Positions 48,689 through 57,233 of a stretch of 64,000 nt of DNA are shown here, piece after piece (position 1 is the first letter of the stretch; every line of letters begins with the position of its first letter). The DNA comes from CBDCGJ01 sp965238305 (GTDB lineage: Bacteria; Pseudomonadota; Alphaproteobacteria; GCA-2731375): contig CBDEHK010000001.1 of NCBI GenBank assembly GCA_965238305.1, positions 744,001 through 808,000 on the forward strand, written 5' to 3'. The position numbers were made by a program, and so were the translations under genes. A model generated the notes under the pieces. It worked only from the letters and a program-made list of their open reading frames with translations. It was not told the DNA's origin and did no database searches.

Positions 48689-50992
48689 ATGCAGCTTTCC
48701 GCAACCATCAATTTTTTCAACGGCGAGGAGTTTCTGCACCAAGCGGTGGAGAATATCCGGCCGCATGTCGCCCACCTCTCTATTGTTTATCAGACCGTGT
48801 CGAATAATGGCCACCCGATCAGCGCCCGGGCCCGTCAGGTGTTGGCCGGGCTTGAGGAAAGCGGGCTGGTCGATGACATCGCGCATTTTCGCCCGGATTT
48901 TGCCTTGGCGCCGAGAGAAAACGAATTCCTGAAGCGAAAAAAGGGCGTCGAGTTGGCGGCCGGTTTTGGCGCCAGTCATATCCTGCTGATGGATGCCGAC
49001 GAATTTTATCTCGGCGCCGAACTGGAACGGGCCAAAATCCTGATCGAGCAGCAGGACATCAGCTATTCCTGCGTCAAATCATATTTCCACCTGCAGCAGC
49101 CGACCTATCGTTCGCGCACCGCCGACCGGACAAATGTCTGTTTCATCGCCAAAATATCGCCGTCGCTTTCTTTTCATTTGGATGCGGAATTTCCCATCGA
49201 CAATGTCGATACGACCCGCCGTCTGGTCAACAACAGCGGTAATTTCTATTTTTTCGCCGAACAAGACATTTTTATGCATCACATGTGTTTTGTACGTGCG
49301 GATTTCACCTCAAAATTCGCCAATAGCAGCGGCGCCGCTAATCGCGACTTCATGCAACAGGCCGAAGCGGCAATCAAAAACTGGACCTATCCGGAAGAAT
49401 TTCTGTTCCCCAAAAAACCACCCTTTCAGATCGACATTGTCGAGGATCAATTTGGTTTGCGCGATCATTTCGAAAGTCTTGTCGGTGAAAACGAAAATAG
49501 TCTAGAACGGCATCCCCCAGCGGAGAGCAGGAAAAAGCTGCTGATCTGTCAACGCCGCCTGGATAATTTTACCGGCAGCGAAATCGTCACGTCAGAGATT
49601 GCGGAATTATTTCTGGCGATGGGTTGGGATGTATATCTCTTCACCTCCCTGGCGGAGGGCGAATTGCGCCAGCGTTTGATCGGCTTGGGGGCGGTGATTG
49701 TCGAAGTCCAGGACGAAGCGGAGTTAGCAGAACACTACGATCAACTGGACCTCTGTTGGGTGCACCAGCAATTTCTGCCGCAATCGTTGGTCGATTATTT
49801 AATCGACGGCGGCAGGAAGCCGTTTATGGTCTTCAACCATATGTCGCCTTATGAAAGCTTTGAATTTCCTGTGGCGGTGGAGGCGGAAAACCTGCTGGCG
49901 GACCTGGTTTTGTTCAATTCGAACGAAACCCGCGAAAAACTTGGCGAATTTTATAGCATCGACAAAAGCAAACTGCGGATCTTTCCCAATCCCGCGCCCG
50001 CCGCCTTCGAAAACAAAACCTTCGCGGGCGCCGGCGGCGGCAGAAACCTGAGCCGGGTCGCGGTGGTCTCGAACCATCCGCCAAATGTGCTGACAACCGT
50101 CGCGGCGAGCCTGGCCGAGCAAGGAGTTTTGGTCAACTTTATCGGCCTGAACCAAGACCTTTCGGTGCAGGTTTCGCCTGAACTTCTGGACAATTTCGAT
50201 GCCATCGTCACGATCGGCAAAACCGTGCAATTCTGCCTAGCGATGGGAAAACCGGTTTATGTTTATGACCGCTTTGGTGGACCTGGCTATCTAAGCGAAG
50301 AAAATATCTCCCAAGCGGCGGAACTGAATTTTTCCGGCCGTGGCTACCGCCATAAACCGGCCGCGACGATAACGAAAGAACTGATCGAGGGTTACCGGCG
50401 CGCGCAAAAATTTGTTGCGGCGCTGCCGCCATCGATCCTTGATCCGTTTTTGCTCAGCCAACAGATCGAGACAATTCTGGCGGATTTCCAGGCGGCCCCG
50501 CCAACTTCGGTCGCGCCGGATCGGGTCCATTATCTGGCTTTGTTAAAGGCCTGGTCGCGGGCTTTGATCGTCAAGCGGCAACACGCGGACGAGACCCGCA
50601 AACTACCAAAAAATATGCGCCCGCAGGCGCTTGAGATCACGCCCCCGGCGGAGAACTTGCCTTTCGACTTGACGACGAAACAGCCGGATTTTATTTCTTC
50701 CCTCAACGAGCTTGCCGCCTCCGGCACGGAAATCATCATTTATGGGGCCGGTGATTTTTGTCAGGAAATGCTGGCCTGTTCGGAACTTGGGGCCGGCAAC
50801 ATCGTCGCCATCGTCGACCGATCCTTCCTCGACGGCAAGAAGGTTGCTGCTTGGACGATCGCACCACCGTCAATCATTGCCGATTATCCAGCCGCCAAAG
50901 TCGTTGTCGCCTCGGCGGGGTCGATTGCACTGATTTCCCAGACATTGCAAAGACTGAATTGTTTCGCTGACCGTATTTACGCGATTTCGTGA
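48689..50992 (+). CDS. Multi-domain glycosyltransferase (GT-A-like, GT-B-like and YGAG module)
   Basis: A 767-residue protein with three parts. Residues ~1-250 resemble a GT-A/GT2-like domain with LLMDADEFYLGAELE carrying a D-x-D at 102-104. Residues ~270-610 resemble a GT-B protein (KLLICQRRLDNFTGSEIV, LAMGWDVYLFTSLAEGELRQ, LVLFNSNETREKL, LGLNQ-like pieces), though a full E-x7-E pair is not clear. Residues ~679-767 are the small Rossmann-like unit IIIYGAGDFCQEMLAC-GNIVAIVDRSF. The start is ATG at 48689 with AGGA about 12 nt upstream; an in-frame TTG at 48662 is possible. It starts a rightward glycan set. Sugars and acceptor unknown. Confidence 0.78.
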   Translation: MQLSATINFFNGEEFLHQAVENIRPHVAHLSIVYQTVSNNGHPISARARQVLAGLEESGLVDDIAHFRPDFALAPRENEFLKRKKGVELAAGFGASHILLMDADEFYLGAELERAKILIEQQDISYSCVKSYFHLQQPTYRSRTADRTNVCFIAKISPSLSFHLDAEFPIDNVDTTRRLVNNSGNFYFFAEQDIFMHHMCFVRADFTSKFANSSGAANRDFMQQAEAAIKNWTYPEEFLFPKKPPFQIDIVEDQFGLRDHFESLVGENENSLERHPPAESRKKLLICQRRLDNFTGSEIVTSEIAELFLAMGWDVYLFTSLAEGELRQRLIGLGAVIVEVQDEAELAEHYDQLDLCWVHQQFLPQSLVDYLIDGGRKPFMVFNHMSPYESFEFPVAVEAENLLADLVLFNSNETREKLGEFYSIDKSKLRIFPNPAPAAFENKTFAGAGGGRNLSRVAVVSNHPPNVLTTVAASLAEQGVLVNFIGLNQDLSVQVSPELLDNFDAIVTIGKTVQFCLAMGKPVYVYDRFGGPGYLSEENISQAAELNFSGRGYRHKPAATITKELIEGYRRAQKFVAALPPSILDPFLLSQQIETILADFQAAPPTSVAPDRVHYLALLKAWSRALIVKRQHADETRKLPKNMRPQALEITPPAENLPFDLTTKQPDFISSLNELAASGTEIIIYGAGDFCQEMLACSELGAGNIVAIVDRSFLDGKKVAAWTIAPPSIIADYPAAKVVVASAGSIALISQTLQRLNCFADRIYAIS

Positions 50993-51082
50993 TCCGTCGC
51001 GCAACAAGGTAGCGTTAATAATTTGTGAACATCGTCATGTTACAGACGGTGAAGATGAAATAATGAATGCATTGGTTGGAAT

Positions 51083-52261
51083 TTGAAAACCTGGAAACAA
51101 ATCAAAGAACAGGAAGAGCGCGATCTTTTGCGGGTCTGCACCGTCGAGGGGCCGTTATTTTGGAGCCGGGGCGACTTTGCCGGATCGATCCCGCTTGCTC
51201 CAGGCCTGCCAAAAACCTGTACCTGGTTCCTGCCGGCATTTTCGCATTCCCAAAAAGGCGGCATTCGGACAATTTTTGAATTCGCCGCGCATTTGTCGAC
51301 CACCAAGGGCACCCACAATATATTTGTCATCTGCGATATCAACAGCAGAATAAAAGACCAAGAACGCACCGATCAGGACATCAAAAACAATTTTCCGGGA
51401 CTGGATTACGAAATTGTCCTGATCAAAGAGCTCTCGGAAGTGCCGGACCTGCCGGCGTCGGATATCGCCATCTGCACGCTCTGGACGACCGCCTATTTTT
51501 TGCTGAAATATCCGCAGACCAAGAAAAAATTCTACTTCGTGCAGGATTTTGAGCCGCTATTTTATCCTGCCGGCGCCATCTATGGCCTGATCGAAGCGAC
51601 CTATCGCTTCGGTTTCCATGGCATCTGCAATTCGCAAGGCATCCATGACCGTTACAAACAATATGGCAACATATCGACCGCATTTGTACCGGCCATCGAT
51701 CAGGACATCTATCACCCCCGGGGCCGGCGAACTGCCGGGCCGCCCCACCAAGTGGTTTTTTATGGCCGCCCGGATAATTCCAGAAATGCCTTTTTATTGG
51801 GGCTGGAAACCCTGCGTTTGGTCAAAAAACGGCTTGGTGACGCGGTGCGCATCGTCTCCGTCGGGGCCGAGTGGGAGCCCCGGAAATACAAAGCCGACAG
51901 CTATCTGGAGAATCTCGGCCTGCTCAAGACTTTGGACGAAGTCGCAGCGCTATATCGGGCCTCGGACATGGGCCTGGTGTTCATGATGACCCCGCATCCG
52001 TCCTATCAGCCGCTGGAGTTCATGGCCTGTGGCACGGTGACGGTGACAAATATCAATGACGGCACGAACTGGCTGTTTGATGGCGCGGAAAAGGCGATCC
52101 GGGAAGAACCGATACCGACGCTGCTCTCGAATAAAATTTATCACGTTTTGAACGATGAGGCGCGGATGGGCCGAATTCGGGAAAACGGCTATGAAATGGT
52201 CAAAAACCTCAATTGGGGCGAGGTTTATGCCGATCTATCGAATTTCTTAACCAGTTCGTGA
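51083..52261 (+). CDS. Glycosyltransferase, WsaF/rhamnosyltransferase-like (GT-B)
   Basis: A 392-residue protein similar in layout to WsaF-type transferases: FLPAFSHSQKGGIRTIFEFAAHL at the N-terminus, KFYFVQDFEPLFYPAGAIYGLIE in the middle and LVFMMTPHPSYQPLEFMACGTVTVTN near the end (landmarks such as FVQDFEPLFYP and HPSYQPLEFMA). WsaF adds rhamnose to S-layer glycans in a Gram-positive; here a deoxyhexose or similar sugar is only a guess. The start seems to be TTG at 51083. It is followed after 31 nt by a methyltransferase gene in the same direction. Confidence 0.85.
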   Translation: MKTWKQIKEQEERDLLRVCTVEGPLFWSRGDFAGSIPLAPGLPKTCTWFLPAFSHSQKGGIRTIFEFAAHLSTTKGTHNIFVICDINSRIKDQERTDQDIKNNFPGLDYEIVLIKELSEVPDLPASDIAICTLWTTAYFLLKYPQTKKKFYFVQDFEPLFYPAGAIYGLIEATYRFGFHGICNSQGIHDRYKQYGNISTAFVPAIDQDIYHPRGRRTAGPPHQVVFYGRPDNSRNAFLLGLETLRLVKKRLGDAVRIVSVGAEWEPRKYKADSYLENLGLLKTLDEVAALYRASDMGLVFMMTPHPSYQPLEFMACGTVTVTNINDGTNWLFDGAEKAIREEPIPTLLSNKIYHVLNDEARMGRIRENGYEMVKNLNWGEVYADLSNFLTSS

Positions 52262-52292
52262 CATTTTGTCGGGATATTGTTCAGAGGCGGTG

Positions 52293-53048
52293 ATGAAAAA
52301 CCCAACCACAAGTGATGAATTTGTCGATTTTGTAAGACAGGGAAAATTTGATTTCCTCGATTTCGGCTGCGGTCACGGCGTCTCCCTGGCTTGGGCGGAT
52401 AAAGTTTTTGGCCGGAAAAACGGCTTGGGTATCGATATTCGCCAGGCAAAAATCGACGCCGCGCGTGCCGCCGGTCATGCGGCGATAAATTTTGACATCA
52501 AGAAAATCGCTGCCGCCGATTTGGTGCAGTTCACCGTGCTTTCGCATTTTTTGGAGCATGTGCCGGATATGCGCGATGTCGCTGAATTTGTCCGGGTCGC
52601 CTGTCGGGTGTCAAAAAACTTTGTCATCATCAAACAACCTTTTTTTGATGCGGATGGGGCGCTTTTCCAGAAAGGCCTGAAAACTTTTTATGCGGACTGG
52701 ACCGGACATCCAAACCGCATGACGACCTTGCATATGTTCCGTTTGTTAAAAGATCTGCAGGACCTGGACATTATCGGAGAATTTTCCATTCACGGAAGAA
52801 CACCGATCAAATCCTCCGACGATCCGCGCATTCATCCAGTGACGGCGGCATCCGACCAACATGAATTTGACCCGGTAAAACATCCAGCCAAGCCAACCGG
52901 CCTGGTTTTCGATTTCCCGCTTTATTATGAAACCGTTGTTTTCATCACAATGAAAGGTGTCGATCATCAAAAGCCGTTTCGAAAAATTAACCTCGATCAA
53001 ACTTTTGTCGGGAATGATGGTCAATTCCCGCTGGCGGCGATTGCGTAG
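52293..53048 (+). CDS. Class I SAM-dependent methyltransferase, glycan locus
   Basis: A 251-residue protein with motif I FLDFGCGHGVSLAWADK (about residue 20), GLGIDIRQAKID, then LSHFLEHVPDM and a His-rich C-terminal region (IHPVTAASDQHEFDPVKHPA). It looks like a methyltransferase of the methyltransferase 11/12 type with an added C-terminal part. The start at 52293 has AGAGGCGG upstream and fits better than an upstream TTG. It lies between two glycosyltransferase genes and probably methylates a sugar of the glycan; not shown. Confidence 0.82.
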   Translation: MKNPTTSDEFVDFVRQGKFDFLDFGCGHGVSLAWADKVFGRKNGLGIDIRQAKIDAARAAGHAAINFDIKKIAAADLVQFTVLSHFLEHVPDMRDVAEFVRVACRVSKNFVIIKQPFFDADGALFQKGLKTFYADWTGHPNRMTTLHMFRLLKDLQDLDIIGEFSIHGRTPIKSSDDPRIHPVTAASDQHEFDPVKHPAKPTGLVFDFPLYYETVVFITMKGVDHQKPFRKINLDQTFVGNDGQFPLAAIA

Positions 53049-53098
53049 CGGTGCAGGCGGCAGGGATCCATCTTCATGTCAGATAGAGTACGCGTTCA

Positions 53099-53839
53099 AT
53101 GGTAAATAGTCCGCAAATGGCTGTGTCGGAAAAAGTCGAAAGAATTGCTGTTTATACGGCGGTTTCCGGCGGCTACGACAAATTAAAGGCGCCGGAAGTG
53201 ATCGCCCCTGATTGCGACTATTTTGTCTTCTCCGATTTCCCAGTTGTATCGGAAGTTTGGCAATGGCGGCCCTTGCCTTATGCCGATGCCGACCCGACCC
53301 GCAGCGCCCGGTTCATCAAGTTGCACCCGCATCTATTGTTCGAAGATTACGAGCTTTCGATTTGGCTGGATGCGAACCTGCAAATTCTCGGCGACATAGT
53401 CGAATTTCGCCAAGATCTGCCGGCTCAGGATTGCGTGGCAACCTGGCAACATCCGCACCGCGCTTGCGTCTATGAAGAAGTGGAAACCTGCCTCGAACTT
53501 TTGAAGGACAATCCGGATTTTATCAAACCGCAAATTGACCGCTACCGGGCCGAAGGGTTCCCGGCTGGGCGCGGCCTGTTCGAAACCAGCGTCCTGGTCC
53601 GCCGACATCACGACCCCCGCTGCATCAAACTGATGCGACATTGGTGGGGAGAGATTTTGGCCGGCAGCCGACGGGATCAACTTAGCCTGACCTACGCGGC
53701 CTGGAAAAGCGATGTTGAAGTGCAAAGTTTTGCCGACAAAGAGGTGAATATGCGGAACGATCCCAGGCTGCGGCATTCGCGGCACGCCGGCTCGCCAGAG
53801 AAACCTTCGAACAATACAGTTGAATCTTTTATTCAATAG
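53099..53839 (+). CDS. DUF616-type glycosyltransferase-like protein
   Basis: A 246-residue protein with the DUF616/TOD1-like pattern: IAVYTAVSGGYDKLKAPEV, DYFVFSDFP, HPHLLFEDYELSIWLDANLQI (the L-D-A-N element) and RDQLSLTYA. Such domains are believed to be glycosyltransferases. The stop is a single TAG (53837-53839); the same frame then continues without break into the next ORF (HTKSGRFLMYGTG). The ORF is thus possibly one half of a longer fused protein. Start at 53099 is the first ATG of the frame, with no strong ribosome site. Confidence 0.8.
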   Translation: MVNSPQMAVSEKVERIAVYTAVSGGYDKLKAPEVIAPDCDYFVFSDFPVVSEVWQWRPLPYADADPTRSARFIKLHPHLLFEDYELSIWLDANLQILGDIVEFRQDLPAQDCVATWQHPHRACVYEEVETCLELLKDNPDFIKPQIDRYRAEGFPAGRGLFETSVLVRRHHDPRCIKLMRHWWGEILAGSRRDQLSLTYAAWKSDVEVQSFADKEVNMRNDPRLRHSRHAGSPEKPSNNTVESFIQ

Positions 53840-53863
53840 CATACCAAATCCGGTCGTTTTTTA

Positions 53864-55168
53864 ATGTATGGCACCGGGGTCTTGAACCGCGAAATCGTCG
53901 ATTATTTGGACACCTTGAATGACCTCGAAATATTCGGTTTCATTGATCGAAATCCGAAGGTCAAAACCTGCATGCGGCGACCGGTCTATACACCGGAAGA
54001 AATCTTATCATTGGATTTTGACAAAGTGATCGCCCTGCATCGCTTGAGTGAAGACGAAATGGTGGCGCGCCTCTTGGATGTCGGTCTATCGCGCGATCGC
54101 ATTATCAATGTCTGTTCCCATCCCGATCTCAAAAACGAAAGAGAGCGGGTACGCAAAGCAAAGATGGAAGAGTTCAAACAAGAGCTGCAGGCGCGTCAGG
54201 AAGAAATCGACGCCAGAATTCGCGAAGCGGAAACCGATCTTGCTGGCATAAGCGACGGCGGACATGTGCAGCCGCTGTTCATTGATCCAGATGATATTGA
54301 GCGTTCCACCAGCCATCTGAAAACCATCGATTTTGTTGTCTGCGTCCACAACAGTCTGGAGGACGTAAAGGAATGTTTGGCCTCCATCTTGGCCGCAAGA
54401 CGGCAATCCGATCGCCTTTTGATCGTTGATGATGGTTCGGACGCAGACACGCAAAGCTATCTGCAGCTGTTCGCCGCGGCGACGGCGAGAGCCTTGCTGT
54501 TTCGTAACGACGCCGCGCAAGGTTACACAAAAGCTGCAAATATTGGGTTGCGCGCGGCCCAGGCAGACTACATTGCCTTGGTCAACAGCGATGCGATCCT
54601 GCCCAGCCATTTTGCCGCCAAGATATTGGCGCAAGGCGAAGCGCATCCGGATATCGGTATTCTGGGCGTGATGTCGAACGCGGCCAGTTGGCAGAACGTA
54701 CCGGCTTTATTGAACGACGACGGGGCCTTTGCTGTGAACGATTTATTGCCCAACCATTCGATCGATGAGATGGATGCACTGTGCGCTCAATTTTCCGCCG
54801 GCAGTCCGACAATTGTCCCTCTCGTCAACGGTTTTTGTTTTGTGGTCAAAGCAAAGGTTATCGAAAAGATCGGCTATCTTGACGAAATTGCTTTCCCCGA
54901 AGGATTTGCCGAGGAAAACGATTATTGTTTCCGGGCTTGGGACGCCGGCCTGCTTTGCGCCTTGGCGACCGATATCTATGCCTATCACGCCAAATCGAAA
55001 AGTTATGGGCACGAAAGACGCATTGAGTTGTCGCGCCGGGGAAAAGAAAGGCTGGAAGAAAAGTTCTCCCGCCATCGCATCATGCGTTCGGTCGCGACGA
55101 TGCGAAAACATCCGGTATTGCAGAATATGCGAGAGCGGATGAGTGCTTATATGCAAGCCCCTGAATAG
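53864..55168 (+). CDS. GT2-family glycosyltransferase with N-terminal YGTG module
   Basis: A 434-residue protein. Residues 1-85 form the small Rossmann-like module (MYGTGVLNREIVDYL, IFGFIDRNPK), residues ~88-128 are a charged coiled coil, and residues ~155-400 are a GT2 (GT-A) domain: IDFVVCVHNSLEDVKECLASI, LLIVDDGSDADT, ALVNSDAIL and GFCFVVKAKVIEKIGYLDE with EENDYCFRAWDAG. The annotated start sits inside the expected first beta strand (GRFLMYGTG), so it is likely short or the product of an interrupted fusion with the ORF ending at 53839 in the same frame. Sugars unknown. Confidence 0.83.
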   Translation: MYGTGVLNREIVDYLDTLNDLEIFGFIDRNPKVKTCMRRPVYTPEEILSLDFDKVIALHRLSEDEMVARLLDVGLSRDRIINVCSHPDLKNERERVRKAKMEEFKQELQARQEEIDARIREAETDLAGISDGGHVQPLFIDPDDIERSTSHLKTIDFVVCVHNSLEDVKECLASILAARRQSDRLLIVDDGSDADTQSYLQLFAAATARALLFRNDAAQGYTKAANIGLRAAQADYIALVNSDAILPSHFAAKILAQGEAHPDIGILGVMSNAASWQNVPALLNDDGAFAVNDLLPNHSIDEMDALCAQFSAGSPTIVPLVNGFCFVVKAKVIEKIGYLDEIAFPEGFAEENDYCFRAWDAGLLCALATDIYAYHAKSKSYGHERRIELSRRGKERLEEKFSRHRIMRSVATMRKHPVLQNMRERMSAYMQAPE

Positions 55169-55184
55169 GCTCCAACGAGCCTTA

Positions 55185-55943
55185 TTAAATGCTTCGCGCG
55201 GCCAGTTCGCCGACATCCCGCCAATTGAGGTTTTTCTGGATGAAGTCATTTTGGCCGGCCAGTTCCAACAACGGCTTTTTGTTGATCTCCCGGTAGTTTT
55301 GTTGATTGGCCGCCAAATAATCCAGGATCACCGGCGCTGGATCGAGATCCAGCCGGGCCAACAAATCGGTCAGGCAAGCCTGGCCGTCACGGCCAAATAG
55401 TTTTTCATAACTAACCAACAAAAATCGTTCCGCATCGGTTCTGTGATGCTGCAAAGCGTTCGCCACGTTGAAATTGTAGTTGCTTACCGCTTGCCTGAAA
55501 TCATTTTCAGCCGGCCAGCTATCCGCGGGCCTTTGGGCGCGCACATTCCACGATGAACACATTCTTTCAATGTCGCGAAATATAATGATGAATTTGCAGG
55601 CGCCAAGGCGCTGATTTAACAGATCAGCGAATTTGATAATCGACGGCAATTTGTCACCGTGATATTGGGCGGCGTCAAATTTGGCCTCCAGCAGCTGGCG
55701 CCCATTCAGCCCGTAGGCATTATTTTTTGCATTCCCCAGCGAAATATTGGTGTCGGTCGCTTGGAGGTCAAAAAAGCGGGGCCGCAGATAGAGCGGCGGG
55801 CCAATTTCATCCCATCTCGATTTGTCGCCATATACATATTTGTACCTTTCGACGCCCAAAGCAATTTGCGGGTGCTGGTTCAATAATTGCACCAACGCCG
55901 TTGTACCCGATCGTGGGGGGCCGCCGAGAAAAAGGAACTTCAT
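55185..55943 (-). CDS. Sulfotransferase, glycan locus copy 1
   Basis: A ~252-residue protein with the PAPS-binding loop FLGGPPRSGTTALVQLLNQHP at the very N-terminus (P-R-S-G-T-T) and a later IIIFRDIERMCSSW with the Arg/Ser for the 3'-phosphate. It should add sulfate to a glycan or other acceptor from PAPS. The start at 55943 puts the family loop at residues 4-18; ATGs at 55973, 55991 and 55994 are in frame, one with a close AGGGG, so the start may be up to 17 codons further up. It is read against the other glycan genes. Confidence 0.83.
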   Translation of the reverse strand: MKFLFLGGPPRSGTTALVQLLNQHPQIALGVERYKYVYGDKSRWDEIGPPLYLRPRFFDLQATDTNISLGNAKNNAYGLNGRQLLEAKFDAAQYHGDKLPSIIKFADLLNQRLGACKFIIIFRDIERMCSSWNVRAQRPADSWPAENDFRQAVSNYNFNVANALQHHRTDAERFLLVSYEKLFGRDGQACLTDLLARLDLDPAPVILDYLAANQQNYREINKKPLLELAGQNDFIQKNLNWRDVGELAARSI

Positions 55944-56132
55944 TGTTTTGCTTTCAACAGATTTCGGCACCATACCGCCATCAATGGACATCATCCCCTG
56001 GAGATATTGAGATATTATTAACCAATAGAGCCGAATATCGGTGCGGCGTTTGTGGATTGCCGCAGGTGGTTATTGTCCTGCCGGGATCAAACCAGCCGGC
56101 CTGGTTTTTTTGTTGAATTGTGGAACTTTTGC

Positions 56133-57170
56133 ATGACGAGAAAATTGTTATTTCATATCGGTTTGCCGAAGACCGGTACGACCGCTATACAACAATTCTT
56201 GTCGCTCAATTATGAACGGCTTCGCCAGCACGGCATCTTGTATCCAAGCTCCCTTAGACAGACTGCTTCGGGCTCGCTTTGCCACGCGCACGCGTCCGTT
56301 GCCTTCAGTTTTGACGTTTGTGACTATTCCCAGGCCCGCAAGCAGCAGTGGAGCCACTGGCGACAAATCGATGATCAAGACATTGAAAACTTCAAGCAAG
56401 AATTAACACCTGGGCAGTCCGACATCGTTGTCATCAGCAGCGAAAACATGTCCTGCAAGAATAACGTGCGCCGCCAGCTCGGCAATATGAAATCGGTTTT
56501 TGAACAAATTGATGATTTCAAGATGCAGGTGGTTGTTTATCTTCGCCGCCAGGATCTGTTTTTGGAAAGCGAAAATTATCACCGAATTCTAAGTGGAAAG
56601 AAAACGCTCAAAACCCATGTCGACATAAATTACCTGCAGTTAATTGAACAATATAGCGACATATTCGGCCGGGCCAATGTAATCATTCGCCTATTTGAAG
56701 ATGCCCAGTTGCATCGCGGGAACGCCATTAATGACTTTATGACCCTGGTGGGTTTTGATGACATAGACGGTTTTGACCTGCCACCAAAGCGGCAGGGCAA
56801 TCACCGCCTGCCGATAGAATTTTCAGAATTGTATCGCCATTCGGCGGAGCACCTGAACGCCCAGGAGCGGGCGATCTTTATGCAGCGGTTGAAGTCCTTG
56901 GCCGAAGATGGCGATGACGGACCGGCCTATACTTACCTCTCTCGGGTCGAGAGAAAACGCGTCTTGGCGGACCATCGTGCCATCAACGAACAGATCGCGC
57001 GGCAGTTCCTCGGCCGCGAAGACGGCGCGCTTTTCCGTGAGCAGTTTCCTAGCAAGGATATTGATCTGCCGACCTGGCCAGGACTGGAACCGGCCGCCGC
57101 GCGGACCCTCATGGGGAAACTTTTTCCTGCGCCGGAACATGAGAGGTCCTCTGATCCGCCATTTCAGTAA
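56133..57170 (+). CDS. Sulfotransferase-like protein, glycan locus copy 2
   Basis: A 345-residue protein. The N-terminal loop LLFHIGLPKTGTTAIQQFL has the P-K-T-G-T-T that binds PAPS, and VVVYLRRQDLFLES supplies the Arg/Ser region. The C-terminal two thirds are not similar to the shorter sulfotransferases and may hold acceptor specificity. The start at 56133 has GGAAC upstream; the upstream open frame (from 56052) is not family-like. It may work on the same glycan as the neighbouring transferases; the acceptor is unknown. The 190-nt gap to the divergent sulfotransferase start holds promoters. Confidence 0.8.
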   Translation: MTRKLLFHIGLPKTGTTAIQQFLSLNYERLRQHGILYPSSLRQTASGSLCHAHASVAFSFDVCDYSQARKQQWSHWRQIDDQDIENFKQELTPGQSDIVVISSENMSCKNNVRRQLGNMKSVFEQIDDFKMQVVVYLRRQDLFLESENYHRILSGKKTLKTHVDINYLQLIEQYSDIFGRANVIIRLFEDAQLHRGNAINDFMTLVGFDDIDGFDLPPKRQGNHRLPIEFSELYRHSAEHLNAQERAIFMQRLKSLAEDGDDGPAYTYLSRVERKRVLADHRAINEQIARQFLGREDGALFREQFPSKDIDLPTWPGLEPAAARTLMGKLFPAPEHERSSDPPFQ

Positions 57171-57233
57171 AACAACTCCGATCAGGGCGTGAGTTAAAGC
57201 TACCCTGCCGTCGAATTAATTTGGTCCCTATTT

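Noticed and set aside
53834..53845. Known viral-type readthrough context around the TAG
   Set aside because: CAA-TAG-CA matches only the first bases of the well-known motif; the following bases differ, so readthrough is left as one option only.
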